NCBI GenBank assembly: GCA_903932755.1
Contig: CAIZHL010000462.1
Location: forward strand, 1-6,990
From: an uncultured beta proteobacterium
Lineage (GTDB): Bacteria; Pseudomonadota; Gammaproteobacteria; Burkholderiales; Rhodocyclaceae
Direction of reading: 5' to 3'
Length of the DNA: 6,990 bases
Below, one piece after another: positions 1 to 6,523 of this stretch; positions within the stretch are counted from its first letter, which is position 1, and each line of letters opens with the position of its first letter. The position numbers were made by a program, and so were the translations under genes. Below the pieces are notes generated by a model. That model made no database searches and was not told where the DNA came from. It saw nothing but the letters and a program-made list of their open reading frames with translations.

Positions 1-457
1 AAGACCTGTCCCAGTGCGATGCCATACAGGCCGCCGGCAAGTTCGCCGGCTATCCAGGTTTCCACGCTGTGCGCGTAGCCGAGGCGGTGCAAGGCGCGAT
101 AGGCCTGCTGCATTTCAGCGGTGATCCAGGTGCCGGGCTGGCCGTCACGCGGCTTCACGGCACAGGCATGGATCACCTCGTCGAAGGCCGAGTCCAGACG
201 CACTTCGTAGCCGGCATTGCGCAGGGTTTTCGCCAGCGAGTTGGATATTTTCAACTCGTCGGGGAAAAGCACCATGCGCGGATCGGGGCTCCACCACAGG
301 ATGGGTTCGCCGGACGAATACCAGGGAAAGATGCCGCGCCGGTAGGCTGCCAGAATTCGCTTGGGGTTCAGGTCGCCGCCGGCGGCGAGCAGACCGTTCG
401 GTTCGGACTGCGCCTTCTCAAGCGGCGGAAATACGTGCGCTTCGCTCAGCCAGGGGA

Positions 458-461
<4 letters not shown>
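1..461 (-). CDS. aat: Leucyl/phenylalanyl-tRNA--protein transferase, N-terminal part (gene continues past the window start)
   Basis: Cytoplasmic enzyme that moves Leu or Phe from aminoacyl-tRNA to the N-terminal Lys or Arg of proteins, marking them for ClpS/ClpAP degradation (bacterial N-end rule). I translated the minus strand from the ATG at 461-459 and got 153 codons that stay open to the window edge. Family signatures are in the expected order: GLLAAGGDL (about residues 23-31), GIFPWY (43-48), ILWWSPDPR (54-62), TWIT (111-114) and HSVETW (131-136). The usual length is about 230 residues, so roughly the last third lies outside the window. The start codon overlaps the stop of the upstream fbpC gene as ATGA (458-461), with no separate promoter and no obvious ribosome binding site of its own, so translation is probably coupled to fbpC. 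If fbpC is Fur-controlled, aat would be co-transcribed under iron limitation; this is inference. The family call is firm. Confidence 0.95.
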
Positions 462-1525
<1,064 letters not shown>

Positions 1526-1594
1526 GGTCGTCGCTTCGATGGCGGCTTGTGGAGAATGAGTCTCAATTATAATCTGACGGTCGTGTCCCGCTTA
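1526..1594. promoter_or_regulatory. Divergent fbpC/fbpB promoter region with a palindromic ATTATAAT
   Basis: The self-complementary octamer ATTATAAT at 1566-1573 gives a perfect TATAAT on both strands: 1568-1573 for the plus strand and 1571-1566 for the minus strand. For fbpC this predicts transcription starting near 1559 and a leader of about 34 nt. For fbpB it predicts a start near 1580, downstream of the first ATG of that reading frame. The -35 elements are poor on both sides; the best plus-strand candidate is TTGTGG at 1547-1552 with a 15-bp spacer. A Fur-box-like sequence covers 1552-1568. The -10 hexamers are seen directly, while their use is inferred. Confidence 0.55.
1552..1568. promoter_or_regulatory. 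Putative Fur box between fbpC and fbpB
   Basis: Read on the minus strand, the 17-mer AATTGAGACTCATTCTC matches the common Fur-box form AAATGAGAATCATTCTC at 15 of 17 positions. Its core is the perfect palindrome TGAG-T-CTCA. It overlaps the -10 and predicted start of the fbpC promoter and lies between the -35 and -10 candidates of the fbpB promoter, so a bound repressor could block both directions. The similarity is seen by eye; binding is inferred from the role of Fur in iron uptake. Confidence 0.6.
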
Positions 1595-3232
1595 TCCTTG
1601 TCGCTTCCCGTTTTCTCCTTCGCGCTCGCGGTTATGGTCGCGCTGCCGGTGCTCGCCGTCGGCGCCAATCTTTTTGCCGGCGGCACCGGCGAGACCTGGG
1701 GCCACCTGATGGCGACCGTCTTGCCCGAGTATGTGGCTAATTCGATCTGGCTCTGCCTTGGTGTCGGCATCGGCGTTGCCGCGATGGGCACCGGCGCGGC
1801 CTGGCTGGTGGCCTTGAACGACTTTCCCGGGCGGCGTATCGCGGAGTGGGCGCTGCTGCTGCCGATGGCGATGCCGGCCTATGTATTGGCCTATACCTAC
1901 ACCGACTTCCTCCAATTCGTCGGGCCGCTGCAGACGGGCTTGCGCGAGGGTTTTGGCTGGAAGAAGGGCGACTACTGGTTCCCCGAGGTGCGTTCGCTGG
2001 GCGGCGCCATTGTGCTGTTTTCCTGCGTGCTGTATCCCTACGTTTACCTGTTGGTGCGAACCGCCTTTCTCGAACGTGCCGGCGGCATGATCGAGGCGGC
2101 GCGCGCGCTCGGCCTGAATCCATGGCAGGGCTTCTGGCGTGTCTCGATTCCGCTGGCGCGACCGGCGATCGCCGCCGGCATGGCATTGGCATTGATGGAG
2201 ACGCTGGCCGATTACGGCACCGTTGCCTATTTCGCGGTGCAGACCTTCACCACCGGCATTTATCGCGCGTGGTTTTCGCTGGGCGATCGCATTGCCGCCG
2301 CCCAACTGGCCGCTGCCCTGCTCGGTTTCGTCGCCATGCTGATTCTGCTCGAACGAGTGAGCCGCGGCCGGGCGCGCTATCACGACACAGGTGCCCGACG
2401 GCGCCCTAGCCGACAGGTGCTTACCGGCTGGCATGCCCTGCTGGCGCAGATCGGCTGCGCGATTCCGGTGATGATCGGCTTTGCGCTGCCGGCCGTGCTG
2501 TTGTTGCGGCTGGCCATGGGTGATGCCGGTGAAGAGGGCGCCGGATTTGCCGGACGCTTCCTGATGCTCGCAAGAAACAGTTTTACCCTGGCGGCGCTGG
2601 CGGCTTTACTGGCGGCGCTGCTGGCCTTGCTGCTTGGCTTCGCCGCGCGCGATGGTCACAAGTTGCCGCAACTGGCGAGCCGCATCGTCGGCCTGGGTTA
2701 CGCGGTACCGGGTTCAGTCATTGCCGTTGGCGTATTGATTCCGGTGACCCGTCTCGATCATTGGCTGGCCGGTCTATGGCAGCAGATGACCGGCGTGAAT
2801 CCGGGCCTCATCCTGACCGGCGGCATCGCCGCACTGCTCTATGCCTACCTGGCGCGCTTTCTGGCAATTGCGCTGCAAACCGTCGAAGCCGGCCTGGGCC
2901 GCATTACGCCCAGCATGGAAGCCGCCGCCCGCAGCCTCGGCAGCAGCCAGGGCGAGACCCTGCGCCGCGTGCATCTGCCGCTGCTGCGCGGCAGCCTGCT
3001 GACCGCGGCGCTGCTGGTGTTCGTCGATGTGATGAAGGAACTGCCTGCCACGCTGGTGATGCGTCCCTTCAACTTCGATACGCTGGCGACGCAGACCTAC
3101 ACGCTGGCGGCGGACGAACGTCTGGCGGAAGCCTCGACGGCGGCGCTGGCGATTGTCGCGGTCGGCTTGTTGCCGATCATCCTGCTGGCCCGGCAGATAT
3201 CTGCCGGCCGCAGCGAGGTCAGTTCCTGCTGA
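1556..3232 (+). CDS. fbpB: Fe(III) ABC transporter permease, fused two-domain type (FbpB/AfuB)
   Basis: Inner-membrane permease of 558 residues (from the ATG at 1556) that would form the ferric-iron channel with FbpC. It has two binding-protein-dependent permease halves joined in one chain, the usual arrangement and length for FbpB/SfuB. Hydrophobic segments lie around 15-40, 62-87, 95-115, 148-170, 202-225, 245-265, 300-320, 343-362, 376-396, 415-440, 478-495 and 527-546. Each half has an EAA loop that contacts the ATPase: EAARALGLNPW (180-190) and EAAARSLGSS (455-464). The start is uncertain. The ATG at 1556 has GGAG only 1 nt upstream and lies inside the Fur-like box, upstream of the predicted transcription start. 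GTG at 1583 would remove nine residues and keep the first membrane segment, but would give an almost leaderless mRNA. The frame remains open far upstream, but that part is antisense to fbpC and not credible as coding. The gene converges on the CDGSH gene with a 15-bp gap. Confidence 0.92.
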   Translation: MSLNYNLTVVSRLSLSLPVFSFALAVMVALPVLAVGANLFAGGTGETWGHLMATVLPEYVANSIWLCLGVGIGVAAMGTGAAWLVALNDFPGRRIAEWALLLPMAMPAYVLAYTYTDFLQFVGPLQTGLREGFGWKKGDYWFPEVRSLGGAIVLFSCVLYPYVYLLVRTAFLERAGGMIEAARALGLNPWQGFWRVSIPLARPAIAAGMALALMETLADYGTVAYFAVQTFTTGIYRAWFSLGDRIAAAQLAAALLGFVAMLILLERVSRGRARYHDTGARRRPSRQVLTGWHALLAQIGCAIPVMIGFALPAVLLLRLAMGDAGEEGAGFAGRFLMLARNSFTLAALAALLAALLALLLGFAARDGHKLPQLASRIVGLGYAVPGSVIAVGVLIPVTRLDHWLAGLWQQMTGVNPGLILTGGIAALLYAYLARFLAIALQTVEAGLGRITPSMEAAARSLGSSQGETLRRVHLPLLRGSLLTAALLVFVDVMKELPATLVMRPFNFDTLATQTYTLAADERLAEASTAALAIVAVGLLPIILLARQISAGRSEVSSC

Positions 3233-3247
3233 CGGTCTTTGTCTTTG

Positions 3248-3487
3248 TCACAGCGACTTGTGCGTACCGTCGCACAGCGCACCCTTGCCGCTGTGCTTGC
3301 AGCCGCAGAAATACACGGCCTTGCTTTCCTCGGCGGAGTATTTGACCGGATTGAATTCGGAACCCTTGTGGCTGCCGTCGCAAAAAGGTTGCGATTTGCT
3401 CTTGCCGCAAGAACACCACCAGTAGTCCTTGCCCTTTTCCACATTGACGGCGAAGGGTGACTTTGCTGCGATTTCTGGCTTGGACAT
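3248..3487 (-). CDS. Small tandem CDGSH-type iron-sulfur protein
   Basis: A 79-residue protein made of two CDGSH (mitoNEET-like) iron-sulfur motifs. The first has C25, C27, C36 and H40 (CSC...CDGSH); the second has C61, C63, C72 and H76 (CGC...CDGTH). Each Cys3-His set is expected to hold a redox-active, acid-labile [2Fe-2S] cluster. Both motifs in one short chain match the bacterial double-CDGSH class, which is monomeric in known examples. There is no signal peptide or membrane segment, so it is probably cytoplasmic. The ATG at 3487-3485 is supported by AGGAGA at 3499-3494, 6 nt upstream. It sits between fbpB (convergent, 15 bp away) and fbpA (same strand, 169 bp upstream). The cellular function of bacterial members is poorly defined; electron transfer or iron/cluster handling is inferred from family and context. 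Confidence 0.93.
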   Translation of the reverse strand: MSKPEIAAKSPFAVNVEKGKDYWWCSCGKSKSQPFCDGSHKGSEFNPVKYSAEESKAVYFCGCKHSGKGALCDGTHKSL

Positions 3488-3520
3488 CGCTGTTCTCCTG
3501 ATCCGGTTGGCGAAGTACGC

Positions 3521-3526
3521 ACTATA
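3521..3526 (-). promoter_or_regulatory. Possible -10 element of the CDGSH gene
   Basis: On the minus strand, TATAGT lies 33 bp upstream of the CDGSH start. TTACCC at 3544-3549, 17 bp further upstream, is a weak -35 candidate. No Fur-like palindrome was found here. The 169-bp gap to fbpA shows no clear terminator, so readthrough from fbpA is also possible. Confidence 0.3.
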
Positions 3527-3656
3527 GGAGCATTTGCGCTGTCGGGTAATTCCGGAACAGGATCCGGTCGTGATCCGCTACGCAAGATCCCGAAAAGTCG
3601 GCGCTGGCGATACGGCGAAGTTGCGGCCCCACCGTATTGCGGGCCCGCCGATGCGA

Positions 3657-4673
3657 TTACTTCCAGCCGGCGCGGTCGTAGATACGCTGGGCGGCAACGG
3701 CATTTTTTGCCAGTGTGGCTACCGGCAGGCTGTCCGCCTTGAACTTGCCCATGGCTTCCAGTGCCGGATTCTTTACCGCTACGCTGGCCACGGCCGGCCA
3801 TTCGTTGTTGCCGTCGGCAAAGTAGCGCTGTGCATCGTCGCTGGCCAGGTATTCGAGGAACTTGACGGCCGACTCCTTGTTCGGCGCGGTTTTCAGCATG
3901 CCGCCGCCCGAGATGTTGATGTGGGTGCCATAGCTTTTCTGGTTCGGCCAGATGATGGCGACGCGTTCCATCAGGCGGCGGTCCTCGGGCTTGTCCGAGC
4001 GCAGCAGGCGGGCCAGGTAATAGGTGTTGGACACCGCGACGCCGCACTCTCCGGCGGCGACAGACTTGATCTGGTCGGTGTCGCCGCCCTTGGGGGCGCG
4101 GGCAAAATTGGCCACCACGCCGCGCGCCCACTCTTCCGCCCTGGCTTCGCCGACATGCGCGATCAGCGCTGCCATCAGTGAAATGTTGTAGGGGTGGCTG
4201 CCCGAGCGCGAGCAGACCTTGCCCTTGAGCTTGGGGTTGGCCAGGTCTTCATAGTTCTGCACATCGTCGGCCTTGACGGTTTCCTTGTTGGCGATGATGA
4301 CGCGGGCGCGGGTCGAAAAGGCGAACCAGTCGGGGCTGCGCAGGTTGGCTGGAATCCGCTCCTCCAGAAGTTTCGACTTGACGGGAGCGAACAGGCCGAG
4401 TTCGTCGGCCTTGGCCAGGCGCGCGGCATCGACGGTGAGGAAGATGTCGGCCGGGCTGTTGGCGCCTTCGTTGCGGATGCGTTCCAGCAGTTCGTCTTCC
4501 TTGGCCTCTATGCGGTTGATCTTGATCCCGGTCTGCTTGCTGAAGTTGGCATAGAGCGCTTCGTCGGTCTGGTAGTGGCGGGCGGAATATAGATTGAGGA
4601 CTTTTTCCTGTGCCGAAGCGGAAGTAACTGTGCCGACGGCAAGCAGGGCCAAGAGCAGGCGGGATGATTTCAA
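3657..4673 (-). CDS. fbpA: Periplasmic Fe(III)-binding protein of the ABC transporter (FbpA/FutA type), TTG start
   Basis: Extracytoplasmic solute-binding protein of 338 residues that would capture ferric iron and deliver it to FbpB. It begins with a Sec signal peptide (hydrophobic L6-V16) with a likely cleavage site ASA/Q after residue 21. The mature chain opens with LNLYSARHY, the FutA/FbpA pattern, giving candidate iron ligands Y29, H33 and Y34. The paired tyrosines Y218 and Y219 in SNTYYLAR are the hallmark ligands of the family, and Y162 may contribute. C154 and C210 could form a disulfide. The start codon is TTG (4673-4671): an in-frame stop lies upstream, no ATG or GTG falls between, and a later start would destroy the signal peptide. 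The ribosome binding site is weak (GGAA about 8 nt upstream). A promoter with a Fur-like box precedes it. The CDGSH gene follows on the same strand. Confidence 0.94.
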   Translation of the reverse strand: MKSSRLLLALLAVGTVTSASAQEKVLNLYSARHYQTDEALYANFSKQTGIKINRIEAKEDELLERIRNEGANSPADIFLTVDAARLAKADELGLFAPVKSKLLEERIPANLRSPDWFAFSTRARVIIANKETVKADDVQNYEDLANPKLKGKVCSRSGSHPYNISLMAALIAHVGEARAEEWARGVVANFARAPKGGDTDQIKSVAAGECGVAVSNTYYLARLLRSDKPEDRRLMERVAIIWPNQKSYGTHINISGGGMLKTAPNKESAVKFLEYLASDDAQRYFADGNNEWPAVASVAVKNPALEAMGKFKADSLPVATLAKNAVAAQRIYDRAGWK

Positions 4674-4692
4674 GAGGAAAATTCCAGTGAGG

Positions 4693-4708
4693 ATTGAGAA
4701 TGATAGAT
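4693..4708. promoter_or_regulatory. Degenerate second Fur-like half-box in the fbpA leader
   Basis: ATTGAGAATGATAGAT on the plus strand keeps a perfect left arm (TGAGAATGAT) of the Fur-box form TGAGAATGATTCTCA, while the right arm is lost. It lies over the predicted fbpA transcription start, 6 bp from the stronger box at 4714-4730. A second Fur dimer might bind cooperatively, but the similarity could be chance. Confidence 0.35.
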
Positions 4709-4737
4709 AGTGTATTAAGAATCATTCGCAATTGCAA
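4709..4737 (-). promoter_or_regulatory. Putative fbpA promoter
   Basis: On the minus strand, TTGCAA (4737-4732) and TACACT (4714-4709) are separated by 17 bp; each matches the sigma-70 consensus at 4 of 6 positions. Transcription would start near 4702 and leave a leader of about 28 nt before the TTG start. The spacer is filled by the Fur-like box. Elements are seen; activity is inferred. Confidence 0.5.
4714..4730. promoter_or_regulatory. Putative Fur box of fbpA
   Basis: Read on the minus strand, TGCGAATGATTCTTAAT matches the Fur-box form TGAGAATGATTCTCATT at 14 of 17 positions and keeps the central GAATGATTC palindrome. It occupies the spacer between the predicted -35 and -10 of fbpA, the classic position for iron-dependent repression. 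Regulation by Fur is inferred from sequence and from the gene's role. Confidence 0.65.
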
Positions 4738-4738
4738 G

Positions 4739-4766
4739 TAAAAATAATGCCAGCTCGCAGCTGGCG
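4739..4766 (-). terminator. Rho-independent terminator of the NlpC/P60 gene
   Basis: The perfect 7-bp stem GCCAGCT/AGCTGGC (4749-4755 and 4759-4765) has a 3-nt loop. On the minus strand it is followed by the T-rich stretch ATTATTTTTA. It lies 19 bp after the peptidase stop codon and just upstream of the fbpA promoter, so it would insulate fbpA from readthrough. The plus-strand side has no matching T-tract. Confidence 0.85.
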
Positions 4767-4784
4767 TTGTAGTGCTATTTGCGA

Positions 4785-5297
4785 CTAGTCTGAATTGACG
4801 CGACGGGCACCGTTGAAACGCTTCGTCCAGTAGCCGTCGCGAATATCCTCGATGCGAACCCTGCCGCCGCTGCGCGGGGCATGGACAAACTGGTTGTCGC
4901 CAAGATAGATGCCGACGTGGGAGAACGCGTTGCGCATGGTGTTGAAGAAAACCAAGTCGCCGGGGCGGAGCTCATCCCGACTGATGGCCTCACCTGACTT
5001 GCTCATTTCCTTGGAACTGCGGGGCAGAACCAGTCCGATCCCTTCGCGGAAGACGTGATTGACGAATCCGGAACAATCGAAGCCGGACTCGGGGGAACTG
5101 CCGCCACGGCGATAGCGAATGCCGATCAGGTCCATGGCATGGTCGATTGCGTCCTGCGCTGTAGCTGAAGCGCGATCGACGAACGATACCTGCAATGGCG
5201 GCGGCACAACGATCGGTTCGTCGGCGTAGGCGCAGGAGGCCAAAAGCAGCCCGGCAAGTAGAAAAGCTCTTGCCTTAAGGAGGGGTATTCCTTGCAT
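4785..5297 (-). CDS. NlpC/P60 family cell-wall peptidase (Spr-like), probable lipoprotein
   Basis: A 170-residue exported cysteine peptidase (C40) of the kind that cuts D-Glu-diaminopimelate bonds in peptidoglycan stem peptides. The catalytic residues are visible in order: C75 in FDCSGFV, H127 in FSHVGIYLG and H139 in FVHAP. The RPGDLVFF segment (111-118) is also typical. The N-terminus has two basic residues and a hydrophobic stretch ending in L-A-S-C (19-22), which fits a lipobox; Ala after the Cys would favour the outer membrane. Cleavage by signal peptidase I after AYA is the alternative. The ATG at 5297-5295 is the only start that gives a full signal sequence, but no Shine-Dalgarno motif precedes it and the leader forms two hairpins right up to the start. 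The gene is single, ends in its own terminator, and is divergent from acuI. It has no visible link to iron uptake. Confidence 0.92.
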   Translation of the reverse strand: MQGIPLLKARAFLLAGLLLASCAYADEPIVVPPPLQVSFVDRASATAQDAIDHAMDLIGIRYRRGGSSPESGFDCSGFVNHVFREGIGLVLPRSSKEMSKSGEAISRDELRPGDLVFFNTMRNAFSHVGIYLGDNQFVHAPRSGGRVRIEDIRDGYWTKRFNGARRVNSD

Positions 5298-5299
5298 GG

Positions 5300-5338
5300 G
5301 GCCGAACTATGCCTCGGCCGGGGGTTTCTGTAAACCCC
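5300..5338 (-). promoter_or_regulatory. Two adjacent leader hairpins before the NlpC/P60 start
   Basis: Two perfect inverted repeats lie side by side. One is GGCCGA/TCGGCC (5300-5305 and 5314-5319) with an 8-nt loop. The other is GGGGTTT/AAACCCC (5321-5327 and 5332-5338) with a 4-nt loop. Both lie between the peptidase start codon (5297) and any upstream promoter, and no T-tract follows, so neither looks like an intrinsic terminator. A role in translation or RNA stability is conjecture. Confidence 0.4.
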
Positions 5339-5380
5339 TCAACGGGTATTACATTCAGCGCCTTGTAAGCCGGCTCTGGC

Positions 5381-5386
5381 TATAAT
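5381..5386 (+). promoter_or_regulatory. Candidate -10 element for acuI-prpE
   Basis: A perfect TATAAT predicts transcription starting near 5393 and a leader of about 68 nt before the acuI GTG. No good -35 element is found 16-18 bp upstream. The leader contains an A8 run (5406-5413) and a small hairpin CAGGC/GCCTG (5418-5430). Confidence 0.4.
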
Positions 5387-5449
5387 AAAAACTTGCAGCA
5401 TCAATAAAAAAAACAATCAGGCGCCGCCTGCGCGCGGTCCGCAGATTCG

Positions 5450-5455
5450 AGGAGG
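5450..5455 (+). promoter_or_regulatory. Ribosome binding site that sets the acuI GTG start
   Basis: AGGAGG lies 5 nt before GTG at 5461. This perfect Shine-Dalgarno sequence fixes the non-ATG start. Confidence 0.85.
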
Positions 5456-5460
5456 CAATA

Positions 5461-6462
5461 GTGGGTTTCAAGGCTTACCTGATTAATCAGGAAGAAGGGA
5501 AGGTTGTCAGTCGATTCGTCAATATGGATGAATCCCAGCTTGACCAGGGCGAAGTCACTGTCGCAGTCACCCATTCCAGTATCAACTACAAGGACGCCTT
5601 GGCAGCGACCGGGGCGGGTCGCATCATTCGACGCTTCCCCTGTGTCGGCGGCGTCGATCTGGCCGGGCGGGTTACGGCCAGCGCGGACCCCCGCTTCAAG
5701 GCCGGTGATGAGGTACTGGCGACCAGCTACGACATCGGTGTCGCCCACCACGGCGGTTATGCCGAACTGGCCCGCCTGCCGGCCGACTGGGTGGTCAAGT
5801 TGCCTGCCGGACTTTCGCTGCGTGAAGCCATGGCCTTTGGTACCGCCGGATTCACGGCAGGCTTGGCCGTTGTGCGCATGGAACACGACGGCCTGAGTCC
5901 AGACAAGGGACCGGTAATCGTCTCCGGGGCTACCGGCGGCGTTGGCAGCATCGCCATCGAGATTCTGGCCAAACGCGGATATCACGTTGTCGCCCTGACC
6001 GGGAAAGAGGCCGAGAGCGACTACCTGAAAGGCCTGGGAGCCAAGGAAGTGCTGCTCCGCCAGTCGCTCGATCTTGCAAAGATTAAGCCGCTGGGCAAGG
6101 AAACCTGGGCCGGCGCGGTGGACAATCTGGGCGGCGATGTACTGGCCTGGATGGCCAGCACCATGCAGGTGGGCGGAGCTCTGGCCTCCATCGGGCTCGC
6201 TGCCAGTTTCAGCCTGAACACCACCGTCATGCCCTTCATCCTGCGCGGTGTAAGCCTGCTCGGCATCGATTCGGTCAACTGTTTGATGGCGCAGAGGGCG
6301 GCAGTCTGGCAGCGACTGGCCACCGACATGCGTCCGGCCCATCTGGCGCCAGGGCCAGGCGGGATGATTCGCGAAATTGCTTTTGCCGACCTGCCGGCGG
6401 CATTCGACGATTACATCCAGGGACGCGCCAAGGGTCGCGTCGTAGTCAATATTGCGAACTGA
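5461..6462 (+). CDS. acuI: Acrylyl-CoA reductase (NADPH), AcuI/YhdH family medium-chain oxidoreductase
   Basis: A 333-residue zinc-free MDR oxidoreductase. Family members reduce acrylyl-CoA to propionyl-CoA with NADPH, preventing build-up of the reactive acrylyl-CoA formed from 3-hydroxypropionate or DMSP-derived acrylate. The N-terminal half shows the YhdH/AcuI pattern SSINYKDALAATGAGRIIRRFP (39-60). The nucleotide-binding domain has SGATGGVGS (155-163). Length is normal for the family (about 325-330). No structural zinc cysteine cluster is present, as expected for this branch. The start is GTG at 5461, preceded by AGGAGG at 5 nt. prpE follows on the same strand after 61 bp, supporting a propionyl-CoA module. 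Without pathway genes in view, a more general quinone-oxidoreductase role cannot be excluded, but the sequence pattern and partner gene favour AcuI. Confidence 0.87.
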   Translation: MGFKAYLINQEEGKVVSRFVNMDESQLDQGEVTVAVTHSSINYKDALAATGAGRIIRRFPCVGGVDLAGRVTASADPRFKAGDEVLATSYDIGVAHHGGYAELARLPADWVVKLPAGLSLREAMAFGTAGFTAGLAVVRMEHDGLSPDKGPVIVSGATGGVGSIAIEILAKRGYHVVALTGKEAESDYLKGLGAKEVLLRQSLDLAKIKPLGKETWAGAVDNLGGDVLAWMASTMQVGGALASIGLAASFSLNTTVMPFILRGVSLLGIDSVNCLMAQRAAVWQRLATDMRPAHLAPGPGGMIREIAFADLPAAFDDYIQGRAKGRVVVNIAN

Positions 6463-6523
6463 ACACCAAAACAGCAACGTCCGACACTTAACGACCACAA
6501 GTCACCAACCAGCGAGGATAGTC

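Noticed and set aside
1592..2434. Minus-strand open frame of 280 codons opposite fbpB
   Set aside because: The sequence is a His/Gln/Arg/Gly-rich shadow of the permease gene, with no domain pattern or ribosome binding site.
3226..3275. Possible bidirectional terminator between fbpB and the CDGSH gene (CACA/TGTG and ACGGT/ACCGT repeats, TCTTTG tandem)
   Set aside because: Stems are 4-5 bp with long or unstable loops and no T-tract, so intrinsic termination is not supported.
3551..3595. Three GATCC repeats and the CCGGA/TCCGG inverted repeat between fbpA and the CDGSH gene
   Set aside because: The units are only 5-6 bp, the spacing is irregular and there is no T-tract; probably chance.
3097..4131. 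Minus-strand open frame of 344 codons
   Set aside because: It overlaps fbpA and the CDGSH gene in another frame; the translation is low-complexity, rich in Arg, Gly and Pro, and has no recognisable domain.
5320..5340. GGGGTTT/AAACCCC hairpin as a terminator
   Set aside because: There is no T-run on either strand after the stem, and it lies in the leader of the peptidase gene rather than after a gene.
5401..6498. Minus-strand open frame of 365 codons opposite acuI
   Set aside because: It mirrors the acuI coding frame and has no domain; acuI has a perfect ribosome binding site and clear family motifs.
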